Shown here: positions 1 to 13,100 of the stretch, piece after piece
How the letters are laid out: each line of letters starts with the position of its first letter
Position numbering within the stretch: the first letter of the stretch is position 1
Source: Sycobia sp. Sy_11
Lineage: Eukaryota; Arthropoda; Insecta; Hymenoptera; Epichrysomallidae
NCBI GenBank assembly: GCA_018907035.1
Contig: JACCIC010000120.1
Span: 917,001 to 981,000, forward strand
Length of the DNA: 64,000 bases
Direction of reading: 5' to 3'
Made by a program: the position numbers and the translations under genes
Notes under the pieces: model-generated
The model's input: only the letters and a program-made list of their open reading frames with translations
Databases searched by the model: none
What the model was told of the DNA's origin: nothing

Positions 1-334
1 CGGCGGTGACGAAGGGTGTCGGTCACACGCCGACGGCAGGCATTGGAAGAACGATCTGACATTGCGGCGGAGGTGTAGAAGTAAGAAAAGAAGAAAAAAA
101 AAATTTTAATAATCGCGGGACGGGGAGATCTACTACCGCCTACACCGGCGGCACTGCGAAGGGGTTCGTTCGCAGGATCGCGCTCGATCGCGGATAAGGC
201 CAGGGCGTCGACGAAACGCTCCGAGAACCTAGGAATTAATTTAGAGAGTTAACAATTACGATTTACTATAATATATTGTGTATAAATAGTTAATTCAATT
301 GAAGGAGAGAACGCGCGTGCGTGGGTATAGTGAT

Positions 335-339
<5 letters not shown>

Positions 340-384
<45 letters not shown>

Positions 385-403
385 TGGGTGAGAGACAGAG
401 AGC

Positions 404-442
<39 letters not shown>
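340..442. repeat. (GA)n microsatellite, two blocks
   Basis: Two near-perfect GA blocks (340-380 and about 409-442) are separated by a short degenerate spacer. Confidence 0.95.
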
Positions 443-446
<4 letters not shown>

Positions 447-1749
447 TGCGGGCGCAAGGCAGTACGAGTGAATTTTTTTCGAGAATGCATACGTGCTTTA
501 TACATATATTCTACTGAGTTTTTCTTTTTTTTCATTTTGTGTGCACGTTGCAAAGGCGTCGAGCACGCCTGCGGGAGTAATTAACAGTCGATAACAGGGC
601 AGTTATGTATTATAGAATATACATATTATACATATAGTACGCGAGTAGTACGTATCCAGGACCCGAGATTACAGAACATTCACGACAAACAACATACACA
701 CATACATACACATACGCACATACGCGCGCGCGCGCGCATACCCCGATACGAACTATATATACACTACACGAAGACATAGAAAGGGTCCTGTTCGTTTCGA
801 CTGAATTTTTCTTTCTTTTCTTCCCGTCTTATCCCTCCCTGTCTATCAGTCCATGCCCCTCCTTTCAATGGCGGGAGAAGTTGGATGGCGGCGAGAGAGA
901 GAGAGAGACACAGAGAGAGAGAGAGAGACAGAAGCGCAACAAGCAGTCTCTCTTTACATTCTGGAATGCACGAGAAATCGGCCGGCAGGAATTGGGACCG
1001 ACGAGCGTTTCCCCGAAAGCTCCCGCGTCAGGGGGGGGACTTCGCTCCGAGAGCGAAAATAAGACGCCGCCACAGTAGAGGTCGGGGTCAGAAGAAAAGA
1101 AAGACAATGTGATCTCGATTTAATCCTATCTCTATCCCCCCCCTATCCACCTCATCCACACCTCCTTCCCTCTCCACCCCTTACGCGCCCCGCGGAATTC
1201 TTCTTTCGTTAAAGTGTCCTTAGTCTTGATTGGCAATTCGTCAAGGTCAGTGTGTTTTCTTACCTTTTTAATTTATTCGCAGAGGCGGGAGTGTGTGCCG
1301 ATGAATGCATGTCGGCGAGCGCGCGCATAGTTCTTATTCCGGCTCATTGCTTAAAATGTTTGAGACGAAGCTGAAGGAGGGGTAAAAATGTATACTAAGC
1401 GCCCGTTTCATGTGATTAAGGGGACGCGTGTATGTGTATGCGTATGCGTGAGAGAGAGAGAGAGAATAAATCGGTTGAAAGTTCATTCTTTATCTTTAGA
1501 TACTAAATGTCCTTGATATACGTAAGAATGCGAGGAAAGGAGCGAATGAAGCGTGTGCGAGATAGATAGAAAAAGAGAGAATGACTTCGAAGGAAGGAGA
1601 CAGAGACAGACGAAACACGAAGCTTACTATTGATGAGGCTCCTGGTGATGACGAAAACACGTAAATAAAAAACATCATTTCGATTACGAAGCGATACGGA
1701 CGCGGAAGCAAGCAATCTTTTAGACTCTGAAAAGAATTTCGTTCAATAT

Positions 1750-1761
<12 letters not shown>

Positions 1762-1811
<50 letters not shown>
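1762..1811. repeat. (TA)n microsatellite
   Basis: A perfect TA dinucleotide run of about 50 bases, preceded by a short TACA run. Confidence 0.95.
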
Positions 1812-1813
<2 letters not shown>

Positions 1814-2163
1814 AACTTTATATATGTAAATCAAAATTATCGTTGATATTTTTTACACATCCATAATCCACAAGGCTCTATTATTCCGAAAGATCTTTAC
1901 CAAGCGGCAACTCCATGTAACGTACTTTCGCTCGCCCCGGCGGGCGTTAGTTACGACGCTATAAGCATCGGTATGAAGGTCTTGCGATTTGGCGCGCGTA
2001 ATTTTCGGCGCTGCGTTAAAAATCGGCGCTTTTTCATTCAGTGTACTGCGCATGGAACAAACGTGAACTGAAGCACAAAACAGGCGAAAAAATGAAAGAG
2101 AAATAAGAAACGAAACAGGAAACTTATGTATACCAAGCCTCGAACGGCTACGAGTAAGAAAAC

Positions 2164-2167
2164 AATA

Positions 2168-2202
<35 letters not shown>

Positions 2203-2213
2203 ATTAATAATAA
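2164..2213. repeat. (AAT)n microsatellite
   Basis: Trinucleotide AAT repeat, perfect to about 2190 and degenerate after that. Confidence 0.9.
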
Positions 2214-3166
2214 CAAAAGAAAGCCTATTGTCACTGGCTCGATCGACCGAGGAAAGAGCGGCGCGAATTTTTCGCGAACTATTGGCCCGGTTAAATCCCC
2301 GGTTGCGATCGGCCGATCTCTTCCCCCGTCTCGAATCGATGCGCAGCTTTTAACCGGACGGGGATGATGATGCCTTCGACAAAACGGCCGAGACTCCCGC
2401 GTCGGTGCGTTCGCTCGTTCGTCAGGTAAAGAGCCGGGGAGAAAATAATGAAAGGGGACGCGCGAATCGTTCGATATTACCCTCACGACTCAGCGGGGAA
2501 GGCCCTCGATCGTCCGTTCGCGTAGCAGACAATCAGTCCTCGCCCCCACCCACCACCCCATCCCCGCCCCGAGACACGGTTTGTCGAACGGCGACGAAAG
2601 AAGTTTTTCCAAAAATACGCGGCAGTCGGCGGCGTGGGCCTGCCGCCATTCGTCCGCCTTGTGACCCTCCCCCCCCCCTCTCGATTCGTTTGTAAAACCG
2701 CTCGAGTCGCGGACGACGAACGCGTGGACTTTCGGTTTATGTTTGTTGCTGTGTTGTTTTGTTTTTCCATTCCGCGTCCCGACCGCGTGCGCGCTTTATG
2801 ACGCGCGGAGTCCCGGCCTCTTCATCCCAATACCGTTCTCTCGATCGGCGGAGAAAAGTTGATAGAAGAAAACAGCGTTAAGTGTCAGGCCAAATCGGCT
2901 TGGCCGACTAATCGGCTCGATTCGAATGATCGTTCGATCGCTAGGGCGCTGCTCGAGGCGTTTAATGGTTTCATCGCATGGCTATATATCTATACACAGG
3001 TACGAGCAGCGGCAACGTGCCCACGTTTATATACATATATCTGTGTGTCCTCTTTTCAACAAACTTGGTGCAATTTTATATATATACACTCTATATACAT
3101 ATTTTATCTGTCTTTTTAATTGTTAACTTGATTGATGAATTTTACGCGTATCTAATATGATGTTCA

Positions 3167-3213
3167 TATATATATATATACATATATATATATATTTATT
3201 TATTTATTTATCC

Positions 3214-3252
<39 letters not shown>
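3167..3252. repeat. (TA)n / (TTTA)n compound microsatellite
   Basis: A TA run passes into TTTA tetranucleotides and back into TA. Confidence 0.95.
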
Positions 3253-3253
<1 letters not shown>

Positions 3254-4008
3254 GTTTTTCAACTTTTATCAATTGACTAGTTGCTCAAAAGAGGTGAAAA
3301 AACATTGGAATCGCATTTTTAAACCAAACGTTTTAAGCGTCGAGCGAAAATCTCGAAGAGAGCAGACATAGAGCGAAAGATAGAGAGAGAGAGAGAGAGA
3401 AAGAGACAGTGGGAGAGACATAATGAAAAGAAAACAAAATGTAATATCCAAAGGAATCCGGCGCGAACCGATCGTTGAAAGCTCCAATTAACGCTGCCTT
3501 TTGTTACAGGGTTCAATATAGAAGTACACACAGATACGACTATGATTAAAGTGGAATGGAAAATATAGAAATAATGAAATAAAAGCAAAGGAGGATCGGT
3601 TCGGATCGTGGCGAACTGCAATTCGAATCGCGTTACGCATTATGATAAAAAAATCCGCCGCGCTTTCAGCGATACCGACCAGTCGCCGGATTTCTTGCAA
3701 TTTTTACAATCTGCGTATACGATTTTTCTTCTTTTTTTTTTCATCGACGGCCGCAAGCGGCCTTGATCCACTGTAAAACGATATACGACGCGAGAAATAA
3801 ATGAAAAAAAAATTTGCGAATAATAGTAAAGTGGAGGAAAAAAAGAGCAGAATTATAATGAAGGAGATATTAATATACCGATATGCGATCCGACGGTTTT
3901 TTGGCTGTTCGTTTGAAAATGAGTTCATTCGATTGAATCATCGCCTTAAAAATGTATACGAAGTAACAGTTAAGCTATCTAAATAATATACAGATTAGAA
4001 GGTATAAA

Positions 4009-4096
4009 GAGAGAGAGAGAGCGAGCGAGAGAGAGAGAGAGAGCGAGAAAGAGTGTACACAGAGTTTTTATCAACAGCATCATCAGCGATTTGAGC

Positions 4097-4143
<47 letters not shown>
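4009..4143. repeat. (GA)n microsatellites, two blocks
   Basis: An imperfect GA block at 4009-4050 and a perfect one at about 4102-4143 flank a 50-base unique spacer. Confidence 0.95.
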
Positions 4144-4149
<6 letters not shown>

Positions 4150-4858
4150 AAGGAAACAATGTGTATAAGAGTGAGAGTGTTAATTAATTAATTGAAGAAA
4201 AAAAAATAATTAAAACATACAAGAGTGTGCGAGAAAAAGAGATAAAACTGATATTAAAAAAAAAAATTGCTTGTACGTGTGAATTTTAACGAGCATATGA
4301 ACGAAAGAGATTGTGTGTGAAAAAAAAACCCAAAAGAGGAAAACACACTGTATAATTATTATATTGTGTATAATTCTGATTGCCGATTGCCCCGATTTTT
4401 CCCCCCTCGATCGACGCTCGAGACCGAGGCGAGGGGAGGATCGGCGCGAGCACGGTAAGCGAGAAAAATTGTTGCGATCAATAATTGTAAACGATAATGA
4501 TAAAAAAAAGATGATGTATAAATAAGATAACATTCATTATATCGGTATGAAATCTTGACTTTTTTTTCTACATCTATATATATATACATACTTTATTCTT
4601 ATTCCGCATCGTTTTAAACCTTATCACAGCTTCATTCATTATTTATTTATTTTTTTCAAGTATCCACACTTCTCACTCGCAAGTGCGATAGGTAAGATCG
4701 TAGCACTGCAACCGAGTGCGAAAGGTCCTGCAGCAGGAGGCGAGAGAGCAGAGAAGTATGATGGTAAATTCACATCGGAGAATGTTACGTATTACGTTTG
4801 CGAGCTTCCACGGGGGGTCGTCGGGAGGGGGGGGGGGTTTACCGCCTCGAAAGAAACA

Positions 4859-4860
4859 CA

Positions 4861-4909
<49 letters not shown>
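4859..4909. repeat. (TA)n microsatellite
   Basis: About 50 bases of TA directly follow a G-rich stretch near 4810-4840. Confidence 0.95.
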
Positions 4910-4911
<2 letters not shown>

Positions 4912-6189
4912 ATTACTTTTCCAACTCTCGCAATCACGACACACGTATACGATTTTAATTCGTAAATCTTTCAAATGGCAGAAGAGAAAACAACAATAAC
5001 AACAATAACGAGAAAAAAAACCGAACGAAAGAAACCGACAAAAAAAAAATCGCACTCGACGCGTAAACATTTCACGCGCTTTATTGCGATTTCTCTTCCT
5101 CGCGCGGTCGGTACCCGGGCACGATACGTAATTTAACAATACTGACAGCTATATGCACGCGAAAATGTTGCACAAAAACCGTGGCGCGCGCGCTCGCGGC
5201 TCGCAGTGCGGCTGGGGCAGGTACGGGGAAGAGGGGGGGGGCGCTTAATTCTTCTTTACAGTCCGCAGTTATGTACCGGAGGCGCATCGGAAGAAGAAAA
5301 ATCCGGTAGGTGGATGAGGGGGAGGCAGGGTGAATTGCCGAAGGACGCGCACGGCTCTCGTATTCGTACACGTGCACACACGCGTGCACGCACACGCACA
5401 CGCGCCCGCGCGCGCGTATATACGTCATACGTTGGCGACGAAGAATCCCCCACCGGAGTAACTAATGCACGCGCGTTATGAGTACGAATCGCGGGACGGC
5501 CACGACGCGATGTATATTAGCGCTTATTTGAAGAGAAATCGAAAAAAAAAAAAACAACGGAGGATATAAATGGATAAGGTAAGCAGCGCGATTTATCGGC
5601 CATATAAAATACGTCGCCGCGTCTGCGTCGTATCTTCGCTCAATCGCGTAAATTACGTAATAAGCCCCGGACCGAATAGTAAGATTTATACATAACCGAG
5701 AGGAGGCTTTCGCGTGTAAAACGTTTAGGGATGCGCGAGATATGACGTCTTTCCCATACGGCGCGCGAGAACGAGGGCGCGAAAAAGGCGACGGAGACGG
5801 ATGAACGAGCGAGCGAACTAAAAAACATACATATAGAAAAAACGGATGAAAGAAGACGGAACAAAAAGGATGACAGTGTGACGGTGGTCTAAGTTAGAGT
5901 GTTCATTGTGTAGTTTTTTTTTTCTTTTTTTGAAACGTTAGCATTAAATGCTACATGTTGTGTACATATGACGTGTCGCAATTATTTCACCCACCTCCCC
6001 CCCTTATGGACCAAGCTTATTATTTCATGCTTGCGCTGTGCGGCTCATTGCCTCGTTCATCCCTTGCTTTAGTCTTCGTTAATTTTAATATTTTTCACGA
6101 GTGCAGTTATTTTTCTAATAATAAAGTTAATTGCAACGTAGCGCGTAAACTTATCTCCAAATTGACGGTCGAGTTCATCTGTTATTAAT

Positions 6190-6500
6190 ATTAAATTGAG
6201 TAGAATGTGTTCTTTCAATTTTTTAGATATTCACGCTCACAATTAATTAATACTAAATATTACGCTTATACAAATAATATCTAGTTAATAATTAAATACA
6301 ATTAATTTTATCAATGGAATATTTTTTTAAAAAAGACATCATCGATTATATTTTGTGCATGATAAAGAGTATGAAGCAAACCGCGAGCGTATAGCATAGC
6401 ATAGATGCATTCTCCGATATGTCAAGAATATTCTAATTAAACAGGTAAGTACGTATACGAATTCCTAATGTCCAAACTTCTCAAATTCGATATATTCAAA
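6190..6500. other. AT-rich spacer
   Basis: AT-rich unique-looking sequence with no open frame. A strong splice-donor match (CAG|GTAAGT) ends at 6444, but there is no matching acceptor or coding signal, so no exon is called. Confidence 0.5.
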
Positions 6501-6822
6501 TCTAAGGAAATCGTTAAAGAATCGCCGCTCCTTCTCCGCGATTCCTAATGCTCATCGCGCGCGAGCAGCCGTGTTCGTATACAGACGGCACTGTGTACAT
6601 AGTTTTTCTTTTCGGCCGTCATTAACGAGGAAACCGCGGCGAGCCGGTAGCGGGGCGCGGATTATAGGCGCCCGCCGCGGATCCTCGACTTTTCGGCACC
6701 GACGGCAAAAGTCCGATAAAGTCGTGGGCGTGATGCTTTGTTAGCGAGCCGTCAATGATTCCCCGGCTTCGTTATAAGCGCGGCCCCCGGCGCTGAGCGC
6801 TCGGCTCGTCCCGCAAAAAAGG

Positions 6823-6854
<32 letters not shown>

Positions 6855-7163
6855 GTCCATTGTATACATAAAATCGGCATTTGTGCGAGCCCGGCCAGCG
6901 GCGGCATCGGCGTCGGCAGCTTCATCCTCCCTCCCTCACCCGCCACGCCTCGTGAAATATGATAGGGCGCGATGGAGGGGGTGGACGGGAGGCGGACGAG
7001 CCGAGAGGAATGGGAAGATGGCCCTCCGTCCCAATTACCGCTGATGGCTAACCCATGGAAATGGACCTTATTAAGCTCGCCTCGGCTCGGGAATCGGGGA
7101 AGATGCCAATTATTGCCGCGGCCCCAGCCAGTGTTAGGATGCCGCGACGCCGGAATGGGGCGA

Positions 7164-7227
<64 letters not shown>

Positions 7228-7247
7228 CAGAAAGAGAAAGACAGAAC

Positions 7248-7299
<52 letters not shown>

Positions 7300-7300
7300 A
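6500..7300. other. GC-rich non-coding island with GA/CT tracts
   Basis: CpG-rich sequence lies between AT-rich flanks. A CT tract at 6,825-6,854 is in its middle, and two long GA blocks (7,164-7,226 and 7,251-7,292) close its right edge. Open frames here are translated repeats. It is a candidate cis-regulatory island, and no function is shown by the sequence itself. Confidence 0.45.
7164..7292. repeat. (GA)n microsatellites, two long blocks
   Basis: Perfect GA runs at 7164-7226 and 7251-7292 are joined by a degenerate GA-like spacer. Confidence 0.97.
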
Positions 7301-9000
7301 AGAGAGGAATCAAGTTGGAAATTTAGAACCACAACGAGCTTGAGAGATAGCTTTTTAATAATCACCTTGACTAGTAAAAAGAGCAGAAATAAAATTGAGC
7401 ACAAGGTATTTATAGAAAGTTCCTAATATCTTATTCAAAGTAAGTTGGTTGTGATAGAAAATTTAGAGAATCAGCTTAAAAGAGAGTATTATCGAGAATC
7501 ACCAAAGCCATTGACGATCGACGAAAGATTAGAAATATCTTATATTTTTTAACATAGGATTAAAGCAATCAAGGTTTTTATTAAACTTTATATACGATTA
7601 GACCTAATATTTTAAAGAGTAATCTTGAATGACTACGCAGAATTCAGCACATTTAGCATCGAGAAAAAAAATTGATCGCAAAATGGTTTTATTCTCGCTC
7701 GCGTCTTTACGTGGCTTTCTTGCAATTTTCAAAATTAGAGATTCGCCATACGTAAAACATTTTTAATTTATCAACGGATATACGAAAATACATTTTGCAA
7801 TTCGTCGGAAATATGAAACAGCTGTTTATAACTATCTTTAATGAAACCCCCCTCCCAAAGAAATAATCAAATTATCCAATTTAAATAATTTTTATTTATT
7901 CAAAAGGTAAAATCATAGGTTTCTCTGTGGTTGTAGAATATTATATATTTTACATATGAAACCTTAATATAACCTTGGTTAAACTTAATCTACTCTCAAA
8001 AATATTCGCAGTCATATGAAAAGCTTCTATTATCGTAACGATCGTTCAGAAAAAGTCGCCGGCAAAAAGAATGAAATAATTTTCACTTTTGATCGTATAA
8101 TCTATACAACCCAATGTGTTTTAACTTACTAAATTTTATAAATAATAACTTACTAAATTTAACTTAATAAATTTTTTATCTATTTGTAGTTTCGCAATAA
8201 AGATTTCAATTACAAAATAAAAAATAAAAAAATGTGAAGATAAATTCTATAAACTTAAATATCTTGAAATTACTTTTGCATTACTTAAATTTAGGATTAA
8301 GAAATTTTACCTTTTGGTAAATTAAAAAAATCTTTATCTTTTTCCACTAATATTGGATGAAAGAGGTTTTTTATATCAACAATACAAATTGTCTTATTTC
8401 GACAGATTGGATAGTAATAGAAATACAATAATTTACAAATCGATTTCCTTACGGTATAACGAACGGAAATATAATGTAGAATATGCGACAGCTGTTTTTC
8501 GAAAATAACACTTAATATACTGCTCAATGTTTTTAATTTTTTTTTTGTTTTCACAGTAAAATATTCCATCGAAGCTCAAAACTTTATACTGGGTCGATAG
8601 ATGTTGAAGACTGATGAGCGATATTTCAACAAAGAAAAACATTTTTAATCGCATAAAGTTTGCTTTTTTCAGATTGTTTCCGCGAGCAAAATGAACAACT
8701 TTCATTTGCGAGTGTGCTTTCTTTTTGTGACGGGTTGCACATTTTAAGACATTTTAAGCAGGCATTGCCTAGTCACTGGTTTAATTCAATACTCTGACAC
8801 GATCAATGCTTACGCAATGAATCAACAGGCCCGAAAAGAATGCTTATAATGCATCAAAACAGATGATGATACAGCTCGTACCCCTCAAGAGTCCAAAATT
8901 TCTCTCGCATTTGCCTCGGTCGCTGGAACGTCCAAACTGAAACAGCACCCCCCCCCCCCAACACATATGGGCCAAACCAACTGATTTTACACTCCTAAGC
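7300..9000. other. AT-rich spacer
   Basis: No coding signal. There is a near-duplicate of about 15 bases (ACTTACTAAATTT) near 8,126 and 8,148. Short minus-strand frames at 8,297-8,705 show no family resemblance. Confidence 0.5.
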
Positions 9001-9049
9001 ATTATTAATTTTCTTTTATTTCTTTTCTTTCTTTCGTTTTTATCTTTCT

Positions 9050-9780
9050 TTCTTCCCTTGCTTTTTTGTTTTTCTCCATATCGTAAACCCGAAGGTAGCC
9101 TCGTTCCTATACGCGAATATGCGCTCGCGCTCGTCGCGCCGAGGGCCAGTGGCTGGGAACCGGCCGACGGGAGCGACGCGGCGCGTTCGTCGCGCGGCGG
9201 TCGCGCGCGGTAATGAGATATTACAGGCAGCGCTCAAAAGGGAGTGGCCGAGGCGTGCGTGCGAAAGCTGACGGAGAGCGCGAGCGAGACTGAGAGAGAG
9301 AGAGAGAGAGAGAGAGAGTGAGGTAGAGCGCGATACGGCGGAGAAACAGGGGTTGGTGCCCGGGGTAACGCGGCGCGTGCGAGGGCGTTACGGAATACGG
9401 GCGCGCTAAGGGCGGCGTATCGCTTACCCTCCTGGGACGCGATTACGCGCTATGTACACGTGCCATACGTGCTCTTTTCTATCGGGGTGTGGAGGGCAGG
9501 CGGGGGGCGGGAGGGGGCTCCGCAGTGAACGAGTAGAGGCGACGGCGGCTTTTGACTCCGAAAGGAGCGCTCTCCGTCTTTCTCTCTTTCTCTCTGCTTT
9601 ACGGCCCCGCGAAGTGAGTGTTTATTCACTTACCGCGAAAGAGAAAGAGAGAGAGAGAGAGCTGGGTGTGTTTGTGGGAGGGCGAGGGGGAGAATCACGC
9701 GAGCGCAGCCGTGCAACATCGTTGCGTATTGAGATGCTGTATCAGGTCGTGAACGACGTGGACGCGAGGCGTATGGATTT
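9050..9780. other. GC-rich non-coding island
   Basis: CpG-rich block with a GA tract at about 9,290-9,318 and a shorter one at about 9,646-9,661. On the minus strand GCG|GTAAGTG near 9,624-9,632 resembles a splice donor following a CT-rich leader, which could mark a non-coding first exon. That is weak evidence on its own. The 225-residue plus-strand frame from 9,452 crosses repeats and is not called. Confidence 0.4.
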
Positions 9781-9791
9781 CATTTTATTGC

Positions 9792-9794
<3 letters not shown>

Positions 9795-9827
<33 letters not shown>
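9795..9827. repeat. (TA)n microsatellite
   Basis: Perfect TA run at the right edge of the GC-rich island. Confidence 0.95.
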
Positions 9828-9830
<3 letters not shown>

Positions 9831-10500
9831 GCATCCTCGGCGACTATGATAGAAACTCCGTTACGCTGAAGAAAAATACAGTAGCTCTACATATATATTT
9901 ATATATACGTCTGTCCCCGTGGCTTTCAACTCCTAGACGGTGTTCGCGAAACTGTTTTTTTCGAAGTGTTAGAACGTTACTTCAAGAGTGCGTAATGGAT
10001 CGGAGTCTCAGATATATATCGCTATCTGCACGTATATGTACTTCATTATTATGGAAACCCCAATACACAGATGTATACGAGATTTTTAGGGTCGATTTCA
10101 TTTATTCATTTATTTGTTTTTATTCGTAGTGCTTTTACATGAACGAACTAACGAAGATCGATTTATTGCAGAAAATACGAAAGTTTCTTATCTGAATTAT
10201 AATCAAAATAATTAACATCATTTTTCTCGACGATATATAATGTAAGGAAAAAACGAAACTTTTTTGCCAGCATTGATTTAAAAAACAACATAACTACTTT
10301 TGTTCTAGCATGTTTGAAAATGAAAGTTATATTTTCAGGTAAGAAGTCCTTCAATAAGTTTTTTTTGAAGAGTTGGTATTCGTATTGCAATTTTGATATA
10401 TTTTTTTATTTTTGAGCGGTGTTTTATCAATTATAAACATTTGTGGATTCGTAATAAAAATTTTAAAACCTAATACATTTATGTTCTGAACATCGTAAAT

Positions 10501-10546
10501 AGCGTCATTTAGAGAATTAATAGAGCGTCATTTAGAAGATTAATTA
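10501..10546. repeat. 23-bp tandem duplication
   Basis: Two copies begin AGCGTCATTTAGA at 10,501 and 10,524 and differ by a small internal change. Confidence 0.85.
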
Positions 10547-10764
10547 AAACTAAACCGGACGAGATCTATTTCCTTGATAATTATTTATCACTCATTTGAA
10601 TAAAAATAAAAAACTATTAATTAATCAATGAAAACATGTATAAAATAATCTATAACTGAATTAATCGATAGCGTAAACATACAAATACAAAAATAAGTTA
10701 CAAAATCACTAAATATTTCTTTCTGTCCTATAATCAAATTTACTATGCCGATTGTCAGATGACC

Positions 10765-10785
10765 TTTTCTTCTTCTTCTTCTCTT

Positions 10786-10816
<31 letters not shown>

Positions 10817-10857
10817 TTATTATTATTCTTATTATTATTATTATTATTATTATTATA
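10765..10857. repeat. (CTT)n-(ATT)n compound microsatellite
   Basis: CTT repeats to about 10,815 continue directly into ATT repeats to 10,857, a two-motif compound array that kept the trinucleotide phase apart from small slips. Confidence 0.95.
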
Positions 10858-11999
10858 CATGAATAATAATAAAAAACAATTTTCCCTATTTGCCGCACGG
10901 GAAGCTTCCTGCCTCGAACGATCCGCACTCCGAGAAGACGAAAGCTACATATTAGATTTTCACAATTCAAATACGCGACAAATAAAGTTTGAGCCGGAGC
11001 TCCGCGAGCTCGGCGATACATTGCGTATAATGGCTTAATCGATCACGGCCGACAAAACGTCCCGAACGCGACCGCGATTCGGTCCATCCTCGCGTCCGTG
11101 GCCGACGTCGCGGTTCGCTTGACCACGCCGGGTTCGTCGCCGCTCGTTGCCCGAGCTCCTCCACGGAGCGCGTTACCCCAGCCGCGCACATTCGTTGCGA
11201 TTTTTCAAAATCAGGGAGTTAAGAATTTCCAGGCACTCCACAAAATATGAAAAACAATTGGATCCATTACCTGTTAAAATGAAATCCATTTAATCTTAAT
11301 CTTTTTCTATTCATGCATCTAAATATTATAATTGTAAGCTTATTATTTCTTAAGTGTTGTAATTTCGATGTTTATAATCAAAATGCGAAAATTTGATATA
11401 ATGATACCCAGGGCTCCTTTGAATTGAATCGAAAAATTTTATCATTTTGTATTCAGTCATAAAATAATTCACGAAATTGTATATTTTTATTGTTTTCTGA
11501 ACTACCTATATATAACAGTTTATCCTTTTCTTGTTAGAAAATTTCGAAATCTTGTTAGAAATTGTCATTTACAAAAACAGATATATATATATATTATACA
11601 GCTTCCTACACACATGTATTAATAAATCGAACAGACAATTAAAATTATTCAGTGATGTATAAATAAATTACCATTCCACTATAAAAGTCTCCATACTCAT
11701 ATATTCTTTCCCAACATACTCTACACTATGCTCTTAACAAAATAATTTCGACGAATTCGACTAGCCATTATAATACATTTTTATACAAAATCATGCTTGT
11801 AATAATTACGGAATTTGCAACAATATCTACGCGTATAAATATAATAAGAATAACAATTGAAAATCGTACCGCTCCATTATTTAAAACTACATAAATACCG
11901 TAGAAAGAGCATTTGCTGCAAAAAATGATTGTAAAAGAATTAATCAAATACATAACGTAATTACTCTTTTATATGACTACCCGTGAAATTCAAATTGTG

Positions 12000-12172
12000 C
12001 ACGGCCTTCAATTTTTCCCCTATTAAAAAGTTCACTAAAAGTCCATTTTTGTCATCGGCACCTCTCCCTGTATTTCTCCCTCTGCTCTATTCGTCCCATC
12101 ATCTCCTTTTCTCCATTACCAGACTATTCTCTCAACATCGGATACCTTCTTTGCCAGCTCTGCTTTCTCTCC

Positions 12173-12219
<47 letters not shown>

Positions 12220-13053
12220 TCCCTCACTCTCACTCTCCATCTCTCTTTCTCATTTCTCTCACCTTGCTACCTACCCCTCCATCATTCGAGTGTTTAACTT
12301 ATCCCTTTTTACTTTATTTCCATCCCTTACGCACTGAAGAAAATGTTCAAATTCTCCTCGTCTTTCTCTCTCCCTTCTCCCTTTTTCTCCTTCTCTGTCT
12401 GTCTCTCTTACCCTCTTTTCGCCAGCGAGCCACCGACAAATGGGTGTCCCTGCATATGTAAAAGCGGCACTGTGTTCGTTCGGGTTCACCCCTCTGCCCA
12501 GCCATTTGTCAATGTCAAGGCGCGAGCGCGGTAACCATGGCAACACCCCCGACGGGCGCCTCTTTCTCTCTCTCTCTCCCGTATAACTCGCTCTACTACC
12601 CTCTCGTTCTAGCCCTCACTACGCCGCGCGCCGGTCCGTCCGTGGCACGAAGCGGGCTAGCCGAACCAAAAGAGAAGGGAAACCCACCACCACCCTTCGT
12701 TCGCCTCCCTCTCTCCCTTTCTCTCTCTCTCCCTCTCTCTGTCTCTCCCGATAGCCAGATAATGCCGCACAACGTCGTCGGTCTCTCTCTTCCTCTCGCC
12801 CGTCGTCCGCCGCTTGCTCGCACACGCGCATTTCCCCCTCCGCCACCCCCTCCCCCCACCTCGCGAGGCCACGGAGTCGCCGTCGCACGGGCGAGCCCCA
12901 AGCGGCGGCGGCGCTAACCCGGTCCTCCCCCGCTATACGTCGCCGCCACTGGAATCGTCTCTTGCGCGAGCTACAGGCGCGCAGGCGCGCGTTTTCCTAC
13001 AGCGGTGGGGGTGGTACGTGTGCCGGCGCGTGAGTGCGTTTCTGCTGTACTTG

Positions 13054-13055
<2 letters not shown>
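12000..13055. other. pyrimidine-rich, then GC-rich non-coding island
   Basis: The plus strand is strongly pyrimidine-biased from 12,050 to 12,900. It has a perfect CT array at 12,175-12,214 and shorter CT runs at about 12,560 and 12,710-12,750. It ends in CpG-rich sequence. Ser/Leu-rich frames here are translated CT repeats. Confidence 0.45.
12175..12214. repeat. (CT)n microsatellite
   Basis: Perfect CT run of about 40 bases. Confidence 0.95.

Positions 13056-13097
<42 letters not shown>
13056..13097. repeat. (TA)n microsatellite
   Basis: Perfect TA run directly at the right border of the GC-rich island. Confidence 0.95.

Positions 13098-13099
<2 letters not shown>

Positions 13100-13100
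<1 letters not shown>

Larger units (their letters stand above)
1..6140 (+). other. long 3'-UTR-like, GA-tract-rich block
   Basis: The block holds no credible open frame. It is purine-biased on the plus strand, with GA tracts near 340, 409, 891, 1450, 3380, 4009 and 4102. It also has A-rich runs, (TA)n arrays and scattered AATAAA-type signals, the last near 6,118. After about 6.2 kb the composition shifts abruptly to plain AT-rich DNA. This texture is typical of very long 3' UTRs of insect regulatory genes, so the block may be the 3' UTR of a plus-strand gene whose coding part lies left of the window. In the first 60 bases two frames are open up to a stop (TGA ending near 59, TAA near 110), so a last coding codon could sit there, but I recognise no protein. 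An intergenic origin is equally possible. Confidence 0.3.
9830..12000. other. AT-rich spacer with one small GC-rich patch
   Basis: Mostly AT-rich with no supported gene. A GC-richer patch lies at about 10,890-11,210. A perfect-spaced 23-bp duplication lies at 10,501-10,546 (AGCGTCATTTAGA, twice). Confidence 0.5.

Noticed and set aside
384..1112. Several open frames rich in Arg-Glu and Ser-Leu
   Set aside because: They are translations of GA/CT arrays read on either strand, with no domain, no splice context and overlapping alternatives.
6400..6460. Splice donor CAG|GTAAGT ending at 6,444
   Set aside because: No acceptor, no open frame and no conserved protein upstream. Single donor matches are expected by chance in 64 kb.
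6972..7404. 123- and 118-residue frames on opposite strands
   Set aside because: Both are driven by the GA arrays at 7,164-7,292.
9452..10129. 225-residue plus-strand open frame, one of the longest in the window
   Set aside because: It crosses a GC-rich island, a GA run and a TA array (Tyr-Ile repeats). There is no protein-like conservation pattern.
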